Assembly (NCBI RefSeq): GCF_030159895.1
Contig: NZ_BSNI01000001.1
Location: 592,523-656,522, forward strand
Origin: Maritalea porphyrae
Lineage (GTDB): Bacteria > Pseudomonadota > Alphaproteobacteria > Rhizobiales > Devosiaceae
Direction of reading: 5' to 3'
DNA: 64,000 nucleotides
A program made the position numbers and the translations under genes. The notes under the pieces are model-generated. The model did not search any database and was not told the origin of the DNA. It saw nothing but the letters and a program-made list of their open reading frames with translations. Shown piece by piece: positions 34,893 through 42,619 of the stretch. Every line of letters begins with the position of its first letter. The stretch's first letter is position 1.

Positions 34893-34967
34893 TTATCTTC
34901 TCCCTCTAGGATTCTCGGGCCAGTTGAATTTTGGCTTGACCCGCGTGCCAATGGCGCGATGCGCCCT

Positions 34968-36248
34968 CTACGCAAATCCGAGCATTCGGGGCACCCACAG
35001 CGCCAAATCTTCGAAAAATGCAAAGATGAACAAGACGGCCACTTCGGCCAGCAAAAACGGCCAAAGCTTTGCAGCGATCCGCTCCAAGCGTTCGCCCGTT
35101 ACAGACGACAAAACAAACAGGCAGGCGCCAACAGGCGGGGTCATCAATGAAATGTTGAGTGCCAAAACAAAGATGATGCCGGCGTGAATTGGCTCAAGGC
35201 CAATCGAAGCGGTAAGTGGCACCAAAACCGGTGCCAAGATGATCAAAATGGCGGTAATATCCATCACCATACCGATGGCCAACAGCAGACCAATGATCAG
35301 CGCAATGATGACGTAGCGGTTATCAGAAACTGACAAGATTTGCGTCGCGATTGCTTGCGGGATTTGGTTGAAGCTCAACCACCAGCCAACAATAGAGGCA
35401 AATGCAATAATAACGAAAATGACACCAGTCACCCGCGCCGTGCGGATAAGCATTTGAATGAGATCATTGATTCGAATTTTGCGATAAACGAAGACACCAA
35501 TGAACAATGCATAGCCAACGGCAATCGAAGCCGCTTCCGTTGGTGTGACAATGCCGCCCAAAATACCACCGAGAATTATCACCGGCATAATCAAAGCCAA
35601 AATCGACTGCTTGAACGTCGCCCAGATTTTTGGCAGCCGCGCCCGCTCTTCGGCTTGTGGCAAATTGTTCGCACGCGCACCGATTGCAATCACCGCCATA
35701 CACACAGCACAGATGATTAGACCGGGCAATATACCAGCCGCAAACAGTCCGCCAATTGAAACACCCATCAAAGAGCCATAAACAACCATCAAGCCAGACG
35801 GCGGAATAGTTGGACCGATAATCGACCCCGCAGCAGTCACGGCGCAGGCATAATCTCGGTCATACCCTTCTTTCACCATTGCAGGCACCAGCGTTTTGCC
35901 GAACGCTGCCGCATCTGCCGTTGCTGCCCCCGTAAGACCCGCAAAGAAGACTGATGCGAGCATATTGGTGTGCGCTAACCCGCCTCTAAAGTGACCAACC
36001 AGAACCTGCGCAAGCAACACCAAGCGATTGGTTATGCCGGTGTGGTTCATAATCTCGCCAGCGAGGATGAAGAACGGCATGGCAAGAAACGGGAAGATGT
36101 TTAGCCCGTTGAACATTTTGCCCGGACCAAGTGCAAAGAAATTCTCCCCACCAATTTGGAACAAGCCAATCACCCCGGCCACGCCAAGAGCAAACCCAAT
36201 CGGCAATCCCAAAACAACAAAGGCGACGAAAGCAAGGGCAACGATCAT
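34968..36248 (-). CDS. TRAP transporter large permease (DctM family), system 2
   Basis: A 426-residue, about 12-helix permease of the classical short DctM type: LPIGFALGVAGVIGL, MPFFILAGEIMNHTGITNRLV, AGLTGAATADAAAFGKTLVPAM, IIGPTIPPSGLMVVYGSLMGVS, IVTPTEAASIAV and SLMTPPVGACLFV. It overlaps dctQ by 4 bp and is followed after 75 bp by dctP. It works with the 33837 and 36245 gene products to import an organic acid-type solute. Confidence 0.93.
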   Translation of the reverse strand: MIVALAFVAFVVLGLPIGFALGVAGVIGLFQIGGENFFALGPGKMFNGLNIFPFLAMPFFILAGEIMNHTGITNRLVLLAQVLVGHFRGGLAHTNMLASVFFAGLTGAATADAAAFGKTLVPAMVKEGYDRDYACAVTAAGSIIGPTIPPSGLMVVYGSLMGVSIGGLFAAGILPGLIICAVCMAVIAIGARANNLPQAEERARLPKIWATFKQSILALIMPVIILGGILGGIVTPTEAASIAVGYALFIGVFVYRKIRINDLIQMLIRTARVTGVIFVIIAFASIVGWWLSFNQIPQAIATQILSVSDNRYVIIALIIGLLLAIGMVMDITAILIILAPVLVPLTASIGLEPIHAGIIFVLALNISLMTPPVGACLFVLSSVTGERLERIAAKLWPFLLAEVAVLFIFAFFEDLALWVPRMLGFA

Positions 36249-36751
36249 TCGGTCATCCCCGCTATAGAAGGCTCACGCAGTGCGCCCTGATCCCGCAGTG
36301 CCACAAGCAATGTCTGAATGGCGCAAAGTGCACCTGCAACGGGTATCGACAAAAATGGAATGAACAGGGTCGCGCCAAAGATCATCGCCTGCCGGTTGGC
36401 ACCGGTTTGTGCGAACGCCAGCCCGTACCAAGCCACATAGACAAAAAGAGCAAAAGTCACCGCATCCAAAGCCAGAACAATCACGCGGCGGAACCGATCC
36501 GGAATTTTTGAAATCAGCATCAGAAGGCCAATATGCTCGCGCCTTGCAATGCCCGCAGAAATCGCAAGCATCGCGGCCCATATCATCAAGTAGCGCGCCA
36601 GCACTTCGGGCCAAGGCAGCTGCCAATGAAAAATGTAGCGGTCAACAACGCCAATCCAAACATCAAGCACCAAGAGGACCATGAGCAATGCAACGACACG
36701 CTCCACGATCCAATTCAGTCTTGCACTCAGCATGCGCGCATATTCTGACAA
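36245..36751 (-). CDS. TRAP transporter small permease (DctQ family), system 2
   Basis: A 168-residue four-helix protein with the DctQ signature DVWIGVVDRYIFHWQLPWPEVLARYLMIWAAMLAISAGIARREHIGLLM in outline. It is the first gene of the operon. The ATG at 36751 lies 24 bp downstream of the TGTAGT palindrome that is the likely RpiR operator. The stop overlaps the dctM start (ATGA). Confidence 0.92.
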   Translation of the reverse strand: MSEYARMLSARLNWIVERVVALLMVLLVLDVWIGVVDRYIFHWQLPWPEVLARYLMIWAAMLAISAGIARREHIGLLMLISKIPDRFRRVIVLALDAVTFALFVYVAWYGLAFAQTGANRQAMIFGATLFIPFLSIPVAGALCAIQTLLVALRDQGALREPSIAGMTE

Positions 36752-36775
36752 CTTATCCCCTCCACACCTCTCATA

Positions 36776-36790
36776 TGTAGTAAAACTACA
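36776..36790. promoter_or_regulatory. Candidate RpiR operator, with half site at 36828-36839
   Basis: TGTAGT-AAA-ACTACA is a perfect inverted repeat directly upstream of dctQ. A second, half-conserved copy (TGTAGTTTCACA) lies at 36828-36839, 52 bp away and about 140 bp before the rpiR-type gene. The pair lies in the divergent promoter region, as expected for a regulator that controls both the TRAP operon and itself. Confidence 0.65.
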
Positions 36791-36979
36791 AATATGTTAG
36801 ATTATATTGCGTGTAAAGGGCAATTTATGTAGTTTCACAAACGAAAAAGCATTTTATGTGCACAGGGTCGCGAATCGTGCACTTATCTTTTTCGCAAAAA
36901 ATGCATGTGCTCGAACGCGGCGAAACCGCCGCATTGCCTAGAGCGCAAACACATTTTGCATCGACTTGGGAGATAACTT

Positions 36980-37858
36980 TTGACTGCAGCTTTGGACATC
37001 ATTTCGCAAATTCGCCAAAATGACGGCAACTACAATGCGCGCGAGCAGCAAGTCGCTAGCTACATCCTGAAAAACTTAGAGACCGTTTCCGAAATGTCAG
37101 TCGCCGCCCTTGCGGACGCAGCAAACGTTTCTGAACCGACGGTTATCCGCTTTTGCAGATCATTGGGTTGCGCCGGGTTCAAGGATTTCAAAATTCGTTT
37201 GGCGCAAAATGTTGCGGTTTCATTGCAATATCTCGACACACGCGACGAGGCAGAGCACGAGCCGCAAAACCTCATCGATCAAGTATTCCAAACGCTTTAC
37301 GTCACCGCCAACATCGCGCGCTCGCAATTGGACGAAGAAACGATCAAGCTCGCAGCTGAGCATATCAACAATGCTGAAAAACTAATCTTTTGCGGCGTCG
37401 GCGGCGGATCGACAACGGTTGCCTTTGACGCGGCAAATCGCTTCTTCCGTCTTGGCTATTCCGCGGTTGCGGTCTCAGATGCCTATCTACAGCGGATGCA
37501 CGCCGCAACACTTGGCAAGCGCGACGCCATCATTTTTATCTCGGCCACCGGCCTACCACGATCCAACATTGATAGCGCCAATGTTGCTAAACAATATGGC
37601 GCGAAAACCATCGCACTGACCAAGGCAGATTCACCCTTAGCCCAAGCGTGCGACCTAACCATTGGCCTTAGCCTGCCAGAAGACCCAGACATCTATAAGC
37701 CCACCGCATCTCGCTTGGTTTTCTTAGCCACAATAGACATTATTGCGGCCACCGTTGCACGGCTGCGCCCAGACGAGACCAAGGAAAAGCTGCGCCGCAT
37801 TCGCTCCAGCCTGACCGCCATTCACGGCGACACCGGCCCGCAACCGATCGGTGACTAA
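36980..37858 (+). CDS. MurR/RpiR family transcriptional regulator
   Basis: A 292-residue regulator. The N-terminal RpiR helix-turn-helix (about 1-80) includes MSVAALADAANVSEPTVIRFCRSLGCAGFKDFK. The C-terminal SIS domain (about 125-255) reads KLIFCGVGGGSTTVAFDAANRFFRLGY and IIFISATGLPRSN and normally binds a phosphosugar. The start is a TTG at 36980 with GGGAG seven bases upstream. It is divergent from the TRAP system 2 operon, which it probably regulates through the TGTAGT palindrome. Confidence 0.92.
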   Translation: MTAALDIISQIRQNDGNYNAREQQVASYILKNLETVSEMSVAALADAANVSEPTVIRFCRSLGCAGFKDFKIRLAQNVAVSLQYLDTRDEAEHEPQNLIDQVFQTLYVTANIARSQLDEETIKLAAEHINNAEKLIFCGVGGGSTTVAFDAANRFFRLGYSAVAVSDAYLQRMHAATLGKRDAIIFISATGLPRSNIDSANVAKQYGAKTIALTKADSPLAQACDLTIGLSLPEDPDIYKPTASRLVFLATIDIIAATVARLRPDETKEKLRRIRSSLTAIHGDTGPQPIGD

Positions 37859-37866
37859 AGCAAAAA

Positions 37867-37894
37867 GTGCCCCTGAACATTAGTCCAGGAGCAC
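37867..37894. terminator. Bidirectional terminator between rpiR-type gene and hpd
   Basis: GTGCCCCTG (37867-37875) pairs, with a single non-Watson-Crick position, with CAGGAGCAC (37886-37894). A-rich flanking on the left gives a T run on the minus strand. It lies between two convergent genes and can serve both. Confidence 0.7.
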
Positions 37895-37932
37895 CTTCTA
37901 GCGTTCAAATTGGGAGGCAATTTGCCCGGCTA

Positions 37933-39057
37933 TTATTCTGCAGCGGTGATTGAATCTTCAACGCTAAGAACACCGCGTTCAATTTGCTCGCGCTCAATTG
38001 ATTCAAACAATGCGCGGAAATTACCTTCGCCAAAGCCTTCATCACCTTTGCGCTGAATGAACTCAAAGAAGATCGGGCCAATGACTGTCTTGGAGAAAAT
38101 CTGCAGCAAGATTTTCGTCATGCCACCATCAATCACGCCTTCTCCGTCAATCAAAATGCCATGCTTGGCCATCCGATCGAGCGGCTCATCATGTCCGCTC
38201 ACCCGATCTGAGGACATATCGTAATATGTCTGCGGTGGGCCAGGCATAAACTTCAATTCGTTGTCCGCCAACTTGTCGGTAGAGGTGTAAATATCATCAC
38301 AACCAACCGCGATATGCTGAATGCCTTCACCCTTGTATTTTTTCAAATACTCTTCGATTTGGCTGGTTTCGTCTTTTGACTCATTCAGCGGAATGCGGAT
38401 CTTTCCACATGGCGAGGTAATCGCACGGCTGGTCAATCCAGTAATCCGGCCATCAATGTCAAAGAAGTGGATTTGCTTAAAGCCGAACATGTCGCGGTAA
38501 AAGTCCCACCACTTGTCCATATTGCCGCGATACACATTGTGGGTCAGATGGTCGAGATAGTAAAAACCAACCCCTTCCGGACGCGGGTTGGCTTCTGCGA
38601 GCCAATCATAATCCGCGTCATAGGCTGACCCTTTATCCCCATAGGTATCGATGAAATATAGAAGCGATCCGCCAATGCCCAAAATTGCTGGCGCATCAAT
38701 GCACTTGTCATCGCCTTCATATGGCGTTGCGCCCTTTTTGACAGCGTGATCAAACGCATGCTGCGCATCAACAACCCGCCATGCCATAGAAGGCGCACAG
38801 GGGCCATGAAGATCGACGAATTTACCGCCAAAGCTCGATTTTTCGCCATTCAAAATGTAATTCACATCGCCTTGGCGCCACAAAGAAATGTTCTTAGATT
38901 TATGTGTCGCAACTTTTGCGTAGCCCATTTTGGTGAAAAGCTCTTCCAACTTTTCTGGCTCATCATGCGCAAATTCTACAAATTCAAAACCGTCTGTACC
39001 CGCTGGGTTGCTCTCGCTAATGGTGGCAACCGGGGCGTCGTGAGGAAATGGACCCAT
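37933..39057 (-). CDS. hpd: 4-hydroxyphenylpyruvate dioxygenase
   Basis: A 374-residue non-heme iron enzyme that converts 4-hydroxyphenylpyruvate to homogentisate in tyrosine breakdown. The three iron ligands are visible in their motifs: His in YYLDHLTHNVYRG, His in GIQHIAVGCDD and Glu in FFEFIQRKGDEGFGEGNF. The helical C-terminal gate (FRALFESIEREQIERGVL) is present. GGGAGAG precedes ATG 39057. Divergent from an Lrp-type regulator 121 bp away. The rest of the pathway lies 2.9-5.9 kb further on. Confidence 0.96.
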   Translation of the reverse strand: MGPFPHDAPVATISESNPAGTDGFEFVEFAHDEPEKLEELFTKMGYAKVATHKSKNISLWRQGDVNYILNGEKSSFGGKFVDLHGPCAPSMAWRVVDAQHAFDHAVKKGATPYEGDDKCIDAPAILGIGGSLLYFIDTYGDKGSAYDADYDWLAEANPRPEGVGFYYLDHLTHNVYRGNMDKWWDFYRDMFGFKQIHFFDIDGRITGLTSRAITSPCGKIRIPLNESKDETSQIEEYLKKYKGEGIQHIAVGCDDIYTSTDKLADNELKFMPGPPQTYYDMSSDRVSGHDEPLDRMAKHGILIDGEGVIDGGMTKILLQIFSKTVIGPIFFEFIQRKGDEGFGEGNFRALFESIEREQIERGVLSVEDSITAAE

Positions 39058-39090
39058 TTCAAACTCTCCCTATCATGTTCTCTGCTGTCA

Positions 39091-39105
39091 ATTATTGCGC
39101 ATAAT
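39091..39105. promoter_or_regulatory. Near-palindrome in the hpd/Lrp divergent promoter
   Basis: ATTAT-TGCGC-ATAAT lies 33 bp before the hpd ATG and 73 bp before the lrp-type ATG. The A/T-rich arms are compatible with an AsnC/Lrp-family site. Only one copy is clear, so this is a candidate. Confidence 0.35.
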
Positions 39106-39178
39106 CCATGCAAGAGGCTTGCAAAATTTCACATATTCATCAAAAATACGCACACTTCACGCAATATTAGGCGTATAC

Positions 39179-39652
39179 ATGCACAGTTATGACATAATTG
39201 ATCGATTTGACCGCGCGATCCTCGCACTTTTGCAAAAAGATGCGCGCCTGACCAACAACGAATTGTCCGAACAAGTAAACCTGTCCCCTTCTCAATGTTC
39301 GCGCCGCCGCACGCGGCTAGAAGATGACGGCTTGATCGCCGGTTACCATGCCAAATTGGACCGCGAGAAAGTCGGCCTGGGCATTGTCACCATCATTAAC
39401 GTGACCCTTGCTACCCACAATCCAGACAACTCCAAACGCTTCGCGGCACTGATTTCAGATCTTCCCGAAGTCCAAGAAGCGCACGCTTTGACCGGCGAAA
39501 TGGACTATTTCATCAAAGTCGTCGCGCCTGACCTCAACGGCTTACGCGAATTCGTCAATGATGTTCTTTTGCCTCATGAATCCGTGCAGAACGTGAAAAC
39601 CTCAATTGTGTTGGAGACCTTGAAGGACACATCGAGCTTGCCCTTGGGGTAA
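39179..39652 (+). CDS. Lrp/AsnC family transcriptional regulator
   Basis: A 157-residue regulator with an N-terminal helix-turn-helix (about 8-60: FDRAILALLQKDARLTNNELSEQVNLSPSQCSRR, then DGLIAGYHAKLD) and a RAM effector domain (about 70-150, with VQEAHALTGEMDYFIKV). The ATG at 39179 is chosen because the conserved N-terminus begins there; a 28-residue extension upstream is not conserved-looking. Being divergent from hpd, it probably responds to tyrosine or another aromatic amino acid and controls hpd. Confidence 0.92.
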   Translation: MHSYDIIDRFDRAILALLQKDARLTNNELSEQVNLSPSQCSRRRTRLEDDGLIAGYHAKLDREKVGLGIVTIINVTLATHNPDNSKRFAALISDLPEVQEAHALTGEMDYFIKVVAPDLNGLREFVNDVLLPHESVQNVKTSIVLETLKDTSSLPLG

Positions 39653-39664
39653 GTTCGCCATTCC

Positions 39665-39757
39665 CCTCATCCTGAGCTTGTCGAAGGATGGGCCCTTGTT
39701 GATGGCCCACCTCGCCTTTATTAGTCCGCCTCGCCCTTCGACAAGCTCAGGTTGAGG
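39665..39757. repeat. Inverted pair of a 23-bp repeat
   Basis: CCTCATCCTGAGCTTGTCG plus AAGG at 39665-39687 is matched in reverse orientation at 39735-39757 (22 of 23 bases). Copies of the CCTTCGACAAGCTCAGG core are widespread in alphaproteobacterial intergenic DNA. Facing copies 47 bp apart can form a long hairpin and may act as the 3' end of the lrp-type transcript. Confidence 0.85.
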
Positions 39758-39812
39758 CTTCTTTCACGCCGCCGTCGCCTATGGTGTTTCCCCGGCCACA
39801 CCCTCTCCCGTC

Positions 39813-39832
39813 ATCCCCGCGTAGTCGGGGAT
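39813..39832. repeat. ATCCCCG palindromic repeat
   Basis: ATCCCCG (39813-39819) pairs with CGGGGAT (39826-39832) around GCGTAG? in the form ATCCCCG-CGTAGT-CGGGGAT. This GTCATCCCCGC...GGGGATCCAG type is another short dispersed repeat found in many alphaproteobacteria. Confidence 0.75.
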
Positions 39833-40245
39833 CCAGGCAAGAATGTCAAAAGTACCAAAGCGCTTCATTTCAACGCAACAACGCAAAGCTCTCAACCACC
39901 AGCATCTCCGCCATGTTTCCATGCGAAGTTTACCAAGTGATGCGATAGCGCGAGACAATGAACGCCTCTGTAGTTGCGCAAAAAGTAAGTAGAGACAAAC
40001 AATGTCTCGCGCTCAGCCAAATGCTGCTTGACTTCAAACTGCCCCGAGGTGCTCACCCATTTATCCCCTTCCCTGCATCCGTGATGTCTGTGGTCATCAC
40101 GCGGAGCTAAAAACTCCAATTGGGCACAGACCCAATAATGACTGACAGGTGCCTTCGGCGTCAGACTGGACAATTTGCAACCAAGCGAAGCACAAACGTC
40201 TTGCACTTCATTTGACCCAGCTTTCTTTATGAATGGTTTGGTGTG

Positions 40246-40266
40246 ACCCCGCATCAAGTGCGGGGT
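40246..40266. repeat. ACCCCGCA palindromic repeat
   Basis: Perfect 8-base arms ACCCCGCA (40246-40253) and TGCGGGGT (40259-40266) enclose a 5-base loop TCAAG. It is the third distinct palindromic repeat type in this gap and could also act as a factor-independent stem for transcripts from either side. Confidence 0.75.
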
Positions 40267-40306
40267 GGTGCGGTTCATGTATAGGATTTACCAAACCCAC
40301 CGAACC

Positions 40307-40354
40307 GTCCCGTACAACTAAGTGGCGTTCGCGCCACGCAGGCTGATACGGGAC
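40307..40354. other. Nested two-level hairpin with TTCG loop
   Basis: Outer arms GTCCCGTA (40307-40314) and TACGGGAC (40347-40354) enclose an inner hairpin GTGGCG-TTCG-CGCCAC (40322-40337), all arms perfectly paired. The asymmetric unpaired joints (7 and 9 bases) look more like a structured RNA or mobile-element end than a plain terminator. The minus-strand flank reads GGTTCGGTGGG, recalling group II intron tails, but the catalytic AGC triad of domain V is absent. Confidence 0.55.
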
Positions 40355-40531
40355 CTACACAATTCCATACCTCTTCACGACCCCAACAACGCGTCCGTTG
40401 TCCGCAAGGTCTTCAAGAAAGCTGCAAGCAGTGTAACGCGCTCAGACAGGGCGGGGATAAGTTTTTGGCCAGCACGCAGGCAAGGTTGTTTTTGAGCTTT
40501 ATGATTTTTGTTTTCCTGATACAGAAATTGT

Positions 40532-41494
40532 ATGATTGATCCAACTGCAGATAATGCCGCTTTCCGTTTCGTTCAACGTATTCCAGACACCCAACTTGGC
40601 CTGCGTTTGATGCATTGTTTGGCTTATGCCAACCTCGGCAGAACGCCCAGCAACATCACGATTGAACGTGCTGCAATTCATGGCAAAACCGGGCACTCGA
40701 TCCCCATCACCATTGCGCGACCCAAAGCGGAAAGAGATGGACTGCCGATTTTGTTGCATTTTCACGGCGGCGGCTATGCCATCGGCGCGCCGCGCCAAGA
40801 TATAGGCTTGTTTTCAAGGTTAATTGATGCCGCGCCGTGCATTATCATCGCACCTCATTATCGCCGGTCTTTTCAAGCGCGCTACCCTGCTGCATTGGAA
40901 GATTGTTATGATGTACTTTGTTGGGTTCGCGACAATGCAGTACAATTGGGCGGACGTGCCGACCAAATCATGGTCATGGGCGAAAGCGCCGGCGGCGGCC
41001 TTGCCGCAGCGATTTGCATTGCCGCACGCGACCGTGGCGACGTGAATATTGCTGCGCAATTTCCGCTTTATGCAATGCTGGACAATCGCACAACTTCAAC
41101 AAATCTTGCGCTTAATGATCTGTCGTGGACGCCTGGAAAGAACAAACTAGCTTGGGACCTCTATGTTGGACCCGAAGACAAAGACATGCCCGCAACTGCG
41201 GTGCCCGCGCGTACAGATAATCTGGCAAAATTGCCACCTGCAATCGGCTTTGTAGGCAGTTGCGACCTTTTCATGCAAGAGAACATTGCCTATTTCACTG
41301 CGCTTGAAACGGCGGGAGTTCAGACCAACTTTAAACTGATTGATGGTGCATACCATGGCGTGGAAGTTTTTGCGCCAGATTCAAATTCTGGACGCATCGC
41401 GATGGACTACTTGCTTACCATGTTTGAAAAGAGCGTCAAATCTCACTTCGCCCCGCAAAAAGAAAAACAAATGACACAAAAGGCGCGTAGCTAG
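40532..41494 (+). CDS. Alpha/beta-hydrolase, acetyl-esterase (HSL/bacterial family IV) type
   Basis: A 320-residue esterase. The oxyanion-hole motif HFHGGGYAIGAP (about 73-84), nucleophile elbow GESAGGG (about 149-155), and late acid and base (GSCDLFMQE and DGAYHGVEVF) make a complete catalytic triad of hormone-sensitive-lipase-type esterases. Such enzymes cleave short-chain acyl esters; the substrate is unknown. It sits alone after the repeat region, 2 bp from nothing relevant, and is followed by a DUF4189 gene 74 bp on. Confidence 0.9.
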   Translation: MIDPTADNAAFRFVQRIPDTQLGLRLMHCLAYANLGRTPSNITIERAAIHGKTGHSIPITIARPKAERDGLPILLHFHGGGYAIGAPRQDIGLFSRLIDAAPCIIIAPHYRRSFQARYPAALEDCYDVLCWVRDNAVQLGGRADQIMVMGESAGGGLAAAICIAARDRGDVNIAAQFPLYAMLDNRTTSTNLALNDLSWTPGKNKLAWDLYVGPEDKDMPATAVPARTDNLAKLPPAIGFVGSCDLFMQENIAYFTALETAGVQTNFKLIDGAYHGVEVFAPDSNSGRIAMDYLLTMFEKSVKSHFAPQKEKQMTQKARS

Positions 41495-41568
41495 TGCTTG
41501 ATTGACAGCAATCACCAATTCTGTGAGGCTCAAAATAGGCAGCATCAGACCAACTGGGGGAACTGGCA

Positions 41569-41946
41569 ATGAGACGATTTTTAACTCTATGCATCGCAAT
41601 TGCTTTGGCGCTTGTTACAGCGTTGCCGCTACCGGCGATGGCTGCCTGTGCAAATGGAAAATGCTGGGGCGCGGTGGGCGTTGGCCCAAACGGTGCTTGG
41701 GGTAACGCATATGATTACCCTTCCCAAAATGCAGCGGCGCAGGCTGTACAAAGCCGCTGTGGTGGCAACTGCACTACCATAAAAACCTTCTACAATTCAT
41801 GCGGCGCTATTGCGCAAGGTGATTATGGTGGCTGGGGCTGGGCATGGAATGTCTACAAAGATGAAGCGCTAAGCAGCGCCATTGCCTATTGCGTACCAAA
41901 TGACCGCAATTGCCGCGTGACGGTTTGGGCCTGCACGTCAAGGTAG
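41569..41946 (+). CDS. Secreted DUF4189 domain protein
   Basis: A 125-residue exported protein with a signal peptide (about 1-26, ending AMA). The mature part matches DUF4189: CWGAVGVGPNGAWGNAYDYPS, AAAQAVQSRCGGNC, FYNSCGAIAQGDYGGWGWAW and a last CRVTVWACTSR. Seven to eight cysteines suggest disulfides. The domain is common in small secreted proteins of alphaproteobacteria and actinobacteria and has no known function. Monocistronic; convergent with maiA (10 bp gap). Confidence 0.9.
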   Translation: MRRFLTLCIAIALALVTALPLPAMAACANGKCWGAVGVGPNGAWGNAYDYPSQNAAAQAVQSRCGGNCTTIKTFYNSCGAIAQGDYGGWGWAWNVYKDEALSSAIAYCVPNDRNCRVTVWACTSR

Positions 41947-41956
41947 GATATTGTTG

Positions 41957-42601
41957 TCACCTCTCCGGCGCAAATTTATCCGGATGAGCAGCCTGAAACG
42001 CGGGATGGGCATTGCAATTTTCTTCAATCGCCAAAATCCGCTCGCAGGCTGAAAGGTCAACTTCCCAACGGCGGGCATTGTAAAGCTGTGGCATCAAGCA
42101 GCAATCGGCCATTGTTGGCGTATCGCCAAACGAGAATTTGCTGTCGGACTGTTGTTGCAACATCCCTTCATAGGCGTGCAATCCTTGCCCGATAAAGTGA
42201 TGAAACCAATCGCGCACCACGTCCTTGTCCACGCCAAATGTTTTGGTGATATGTTGGGTGACCCCAAGATTACAGACAGGGTGAATATCCATCGCAATGG
42301 CGTGTGAAAGTGCGCGAACGCGTTGGCGATCCAGCGCATCAGCAGGCATCAAGCCCTTATCAGGATGCACCTCCGCTAAATACTCGATAATCGCCACGGA
42401 CTGGGTGAACAACATGCCATCAAGCTCAATAGTGGGTACCAATCCTTGCGGGTTGAGCATTTTATAGCTTTCGCCCTTATGTGCGCCTTCCAAAAGGTTC
42501 ACATCAACATCCCTGTAGTCAATGCCACACAGGGCCAAAGCAATGCGCACGCGATAGGCTGCGGAAGAGCGCCAATAATTATAAAGAACAGTTTCGCTCA
42601 T
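41957..42601 (-). CDS. maiA: Maleylacetoacetate isomerase (zeta-class glutathione transferase)
   Basis: A 214-residue protein that uses glutathione to turn maleylacetoacetate into fumarylacetoacetate. The zeta-class motif SSAAYRVRIAL (usually SSCSWRVRIAL; here two alanines replace the Ser-Cys pair) opens the thioredoxin-like domain. LVPTIELDG and QSVAIIEYLAE follow, and the C-terminal helical domain includes GDTPTMADCCLMPQLYNARRW. GGAG precedes ATG 42601. It is the last gene of hmgA-fah-maiA. Confidence 0.94.
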   Translation of the reverse strand: MSETVLYNYWRSSAAYRVRIALALCGIDYRDVDVNLLEGAHKGESYKMLNPQGLVPTIELDGMLFTQSVAIIEYLAEVHPDKGLMPADALDRQRVRALSHAIAMDIHPVCNLGVTQHITKTFGVDKDVVRDWFHHFIGQGLHAYEGMLQQQSDSKFSFGDTPTMADCCLMPQLYNARRWEVDLSACERILAIEENCNAHPAFQAAHPDKFAPER

Positions 42602-42619
42602 ATTGGCGCTCCGCATTTG

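Larger units (their letters stand above)
39653..40531. other. Long intergenic region packed with palindromic repeats
   Basis: About 880 bp without a convincing gene. It holds an inverted pair of a 23-base repeat, a GGGGAT-type palindrome, an ACCCCGCA palindrome and a nested two-level hairpin, each listed separately. The only sizeable frame (39892-40278, minus strand) has unusual composition (rich in His, Cys and Arg), no recognisable domain and crosses a repeat, so it is not called. The region separates hpd and its regulator from the other homogentisate genes. Confidence 0.7.

Noticed and set aside
39892-40278. 128-codon frame on the minus strand in the repeat-rich gap
   Set aside because: Composition is unlike neighbouring proteins (many His, Cys and Arg), there is no ribosome-binding site or domain, and it reads through the palindromic repeat at 40246-40266.
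40305-40356. Group II intron remnant
   Set aside because: The flank GGTTCGGTGGG recalls intron tails, but domain V with the AGC triad and any reverse-transcriptase remnant are missing.
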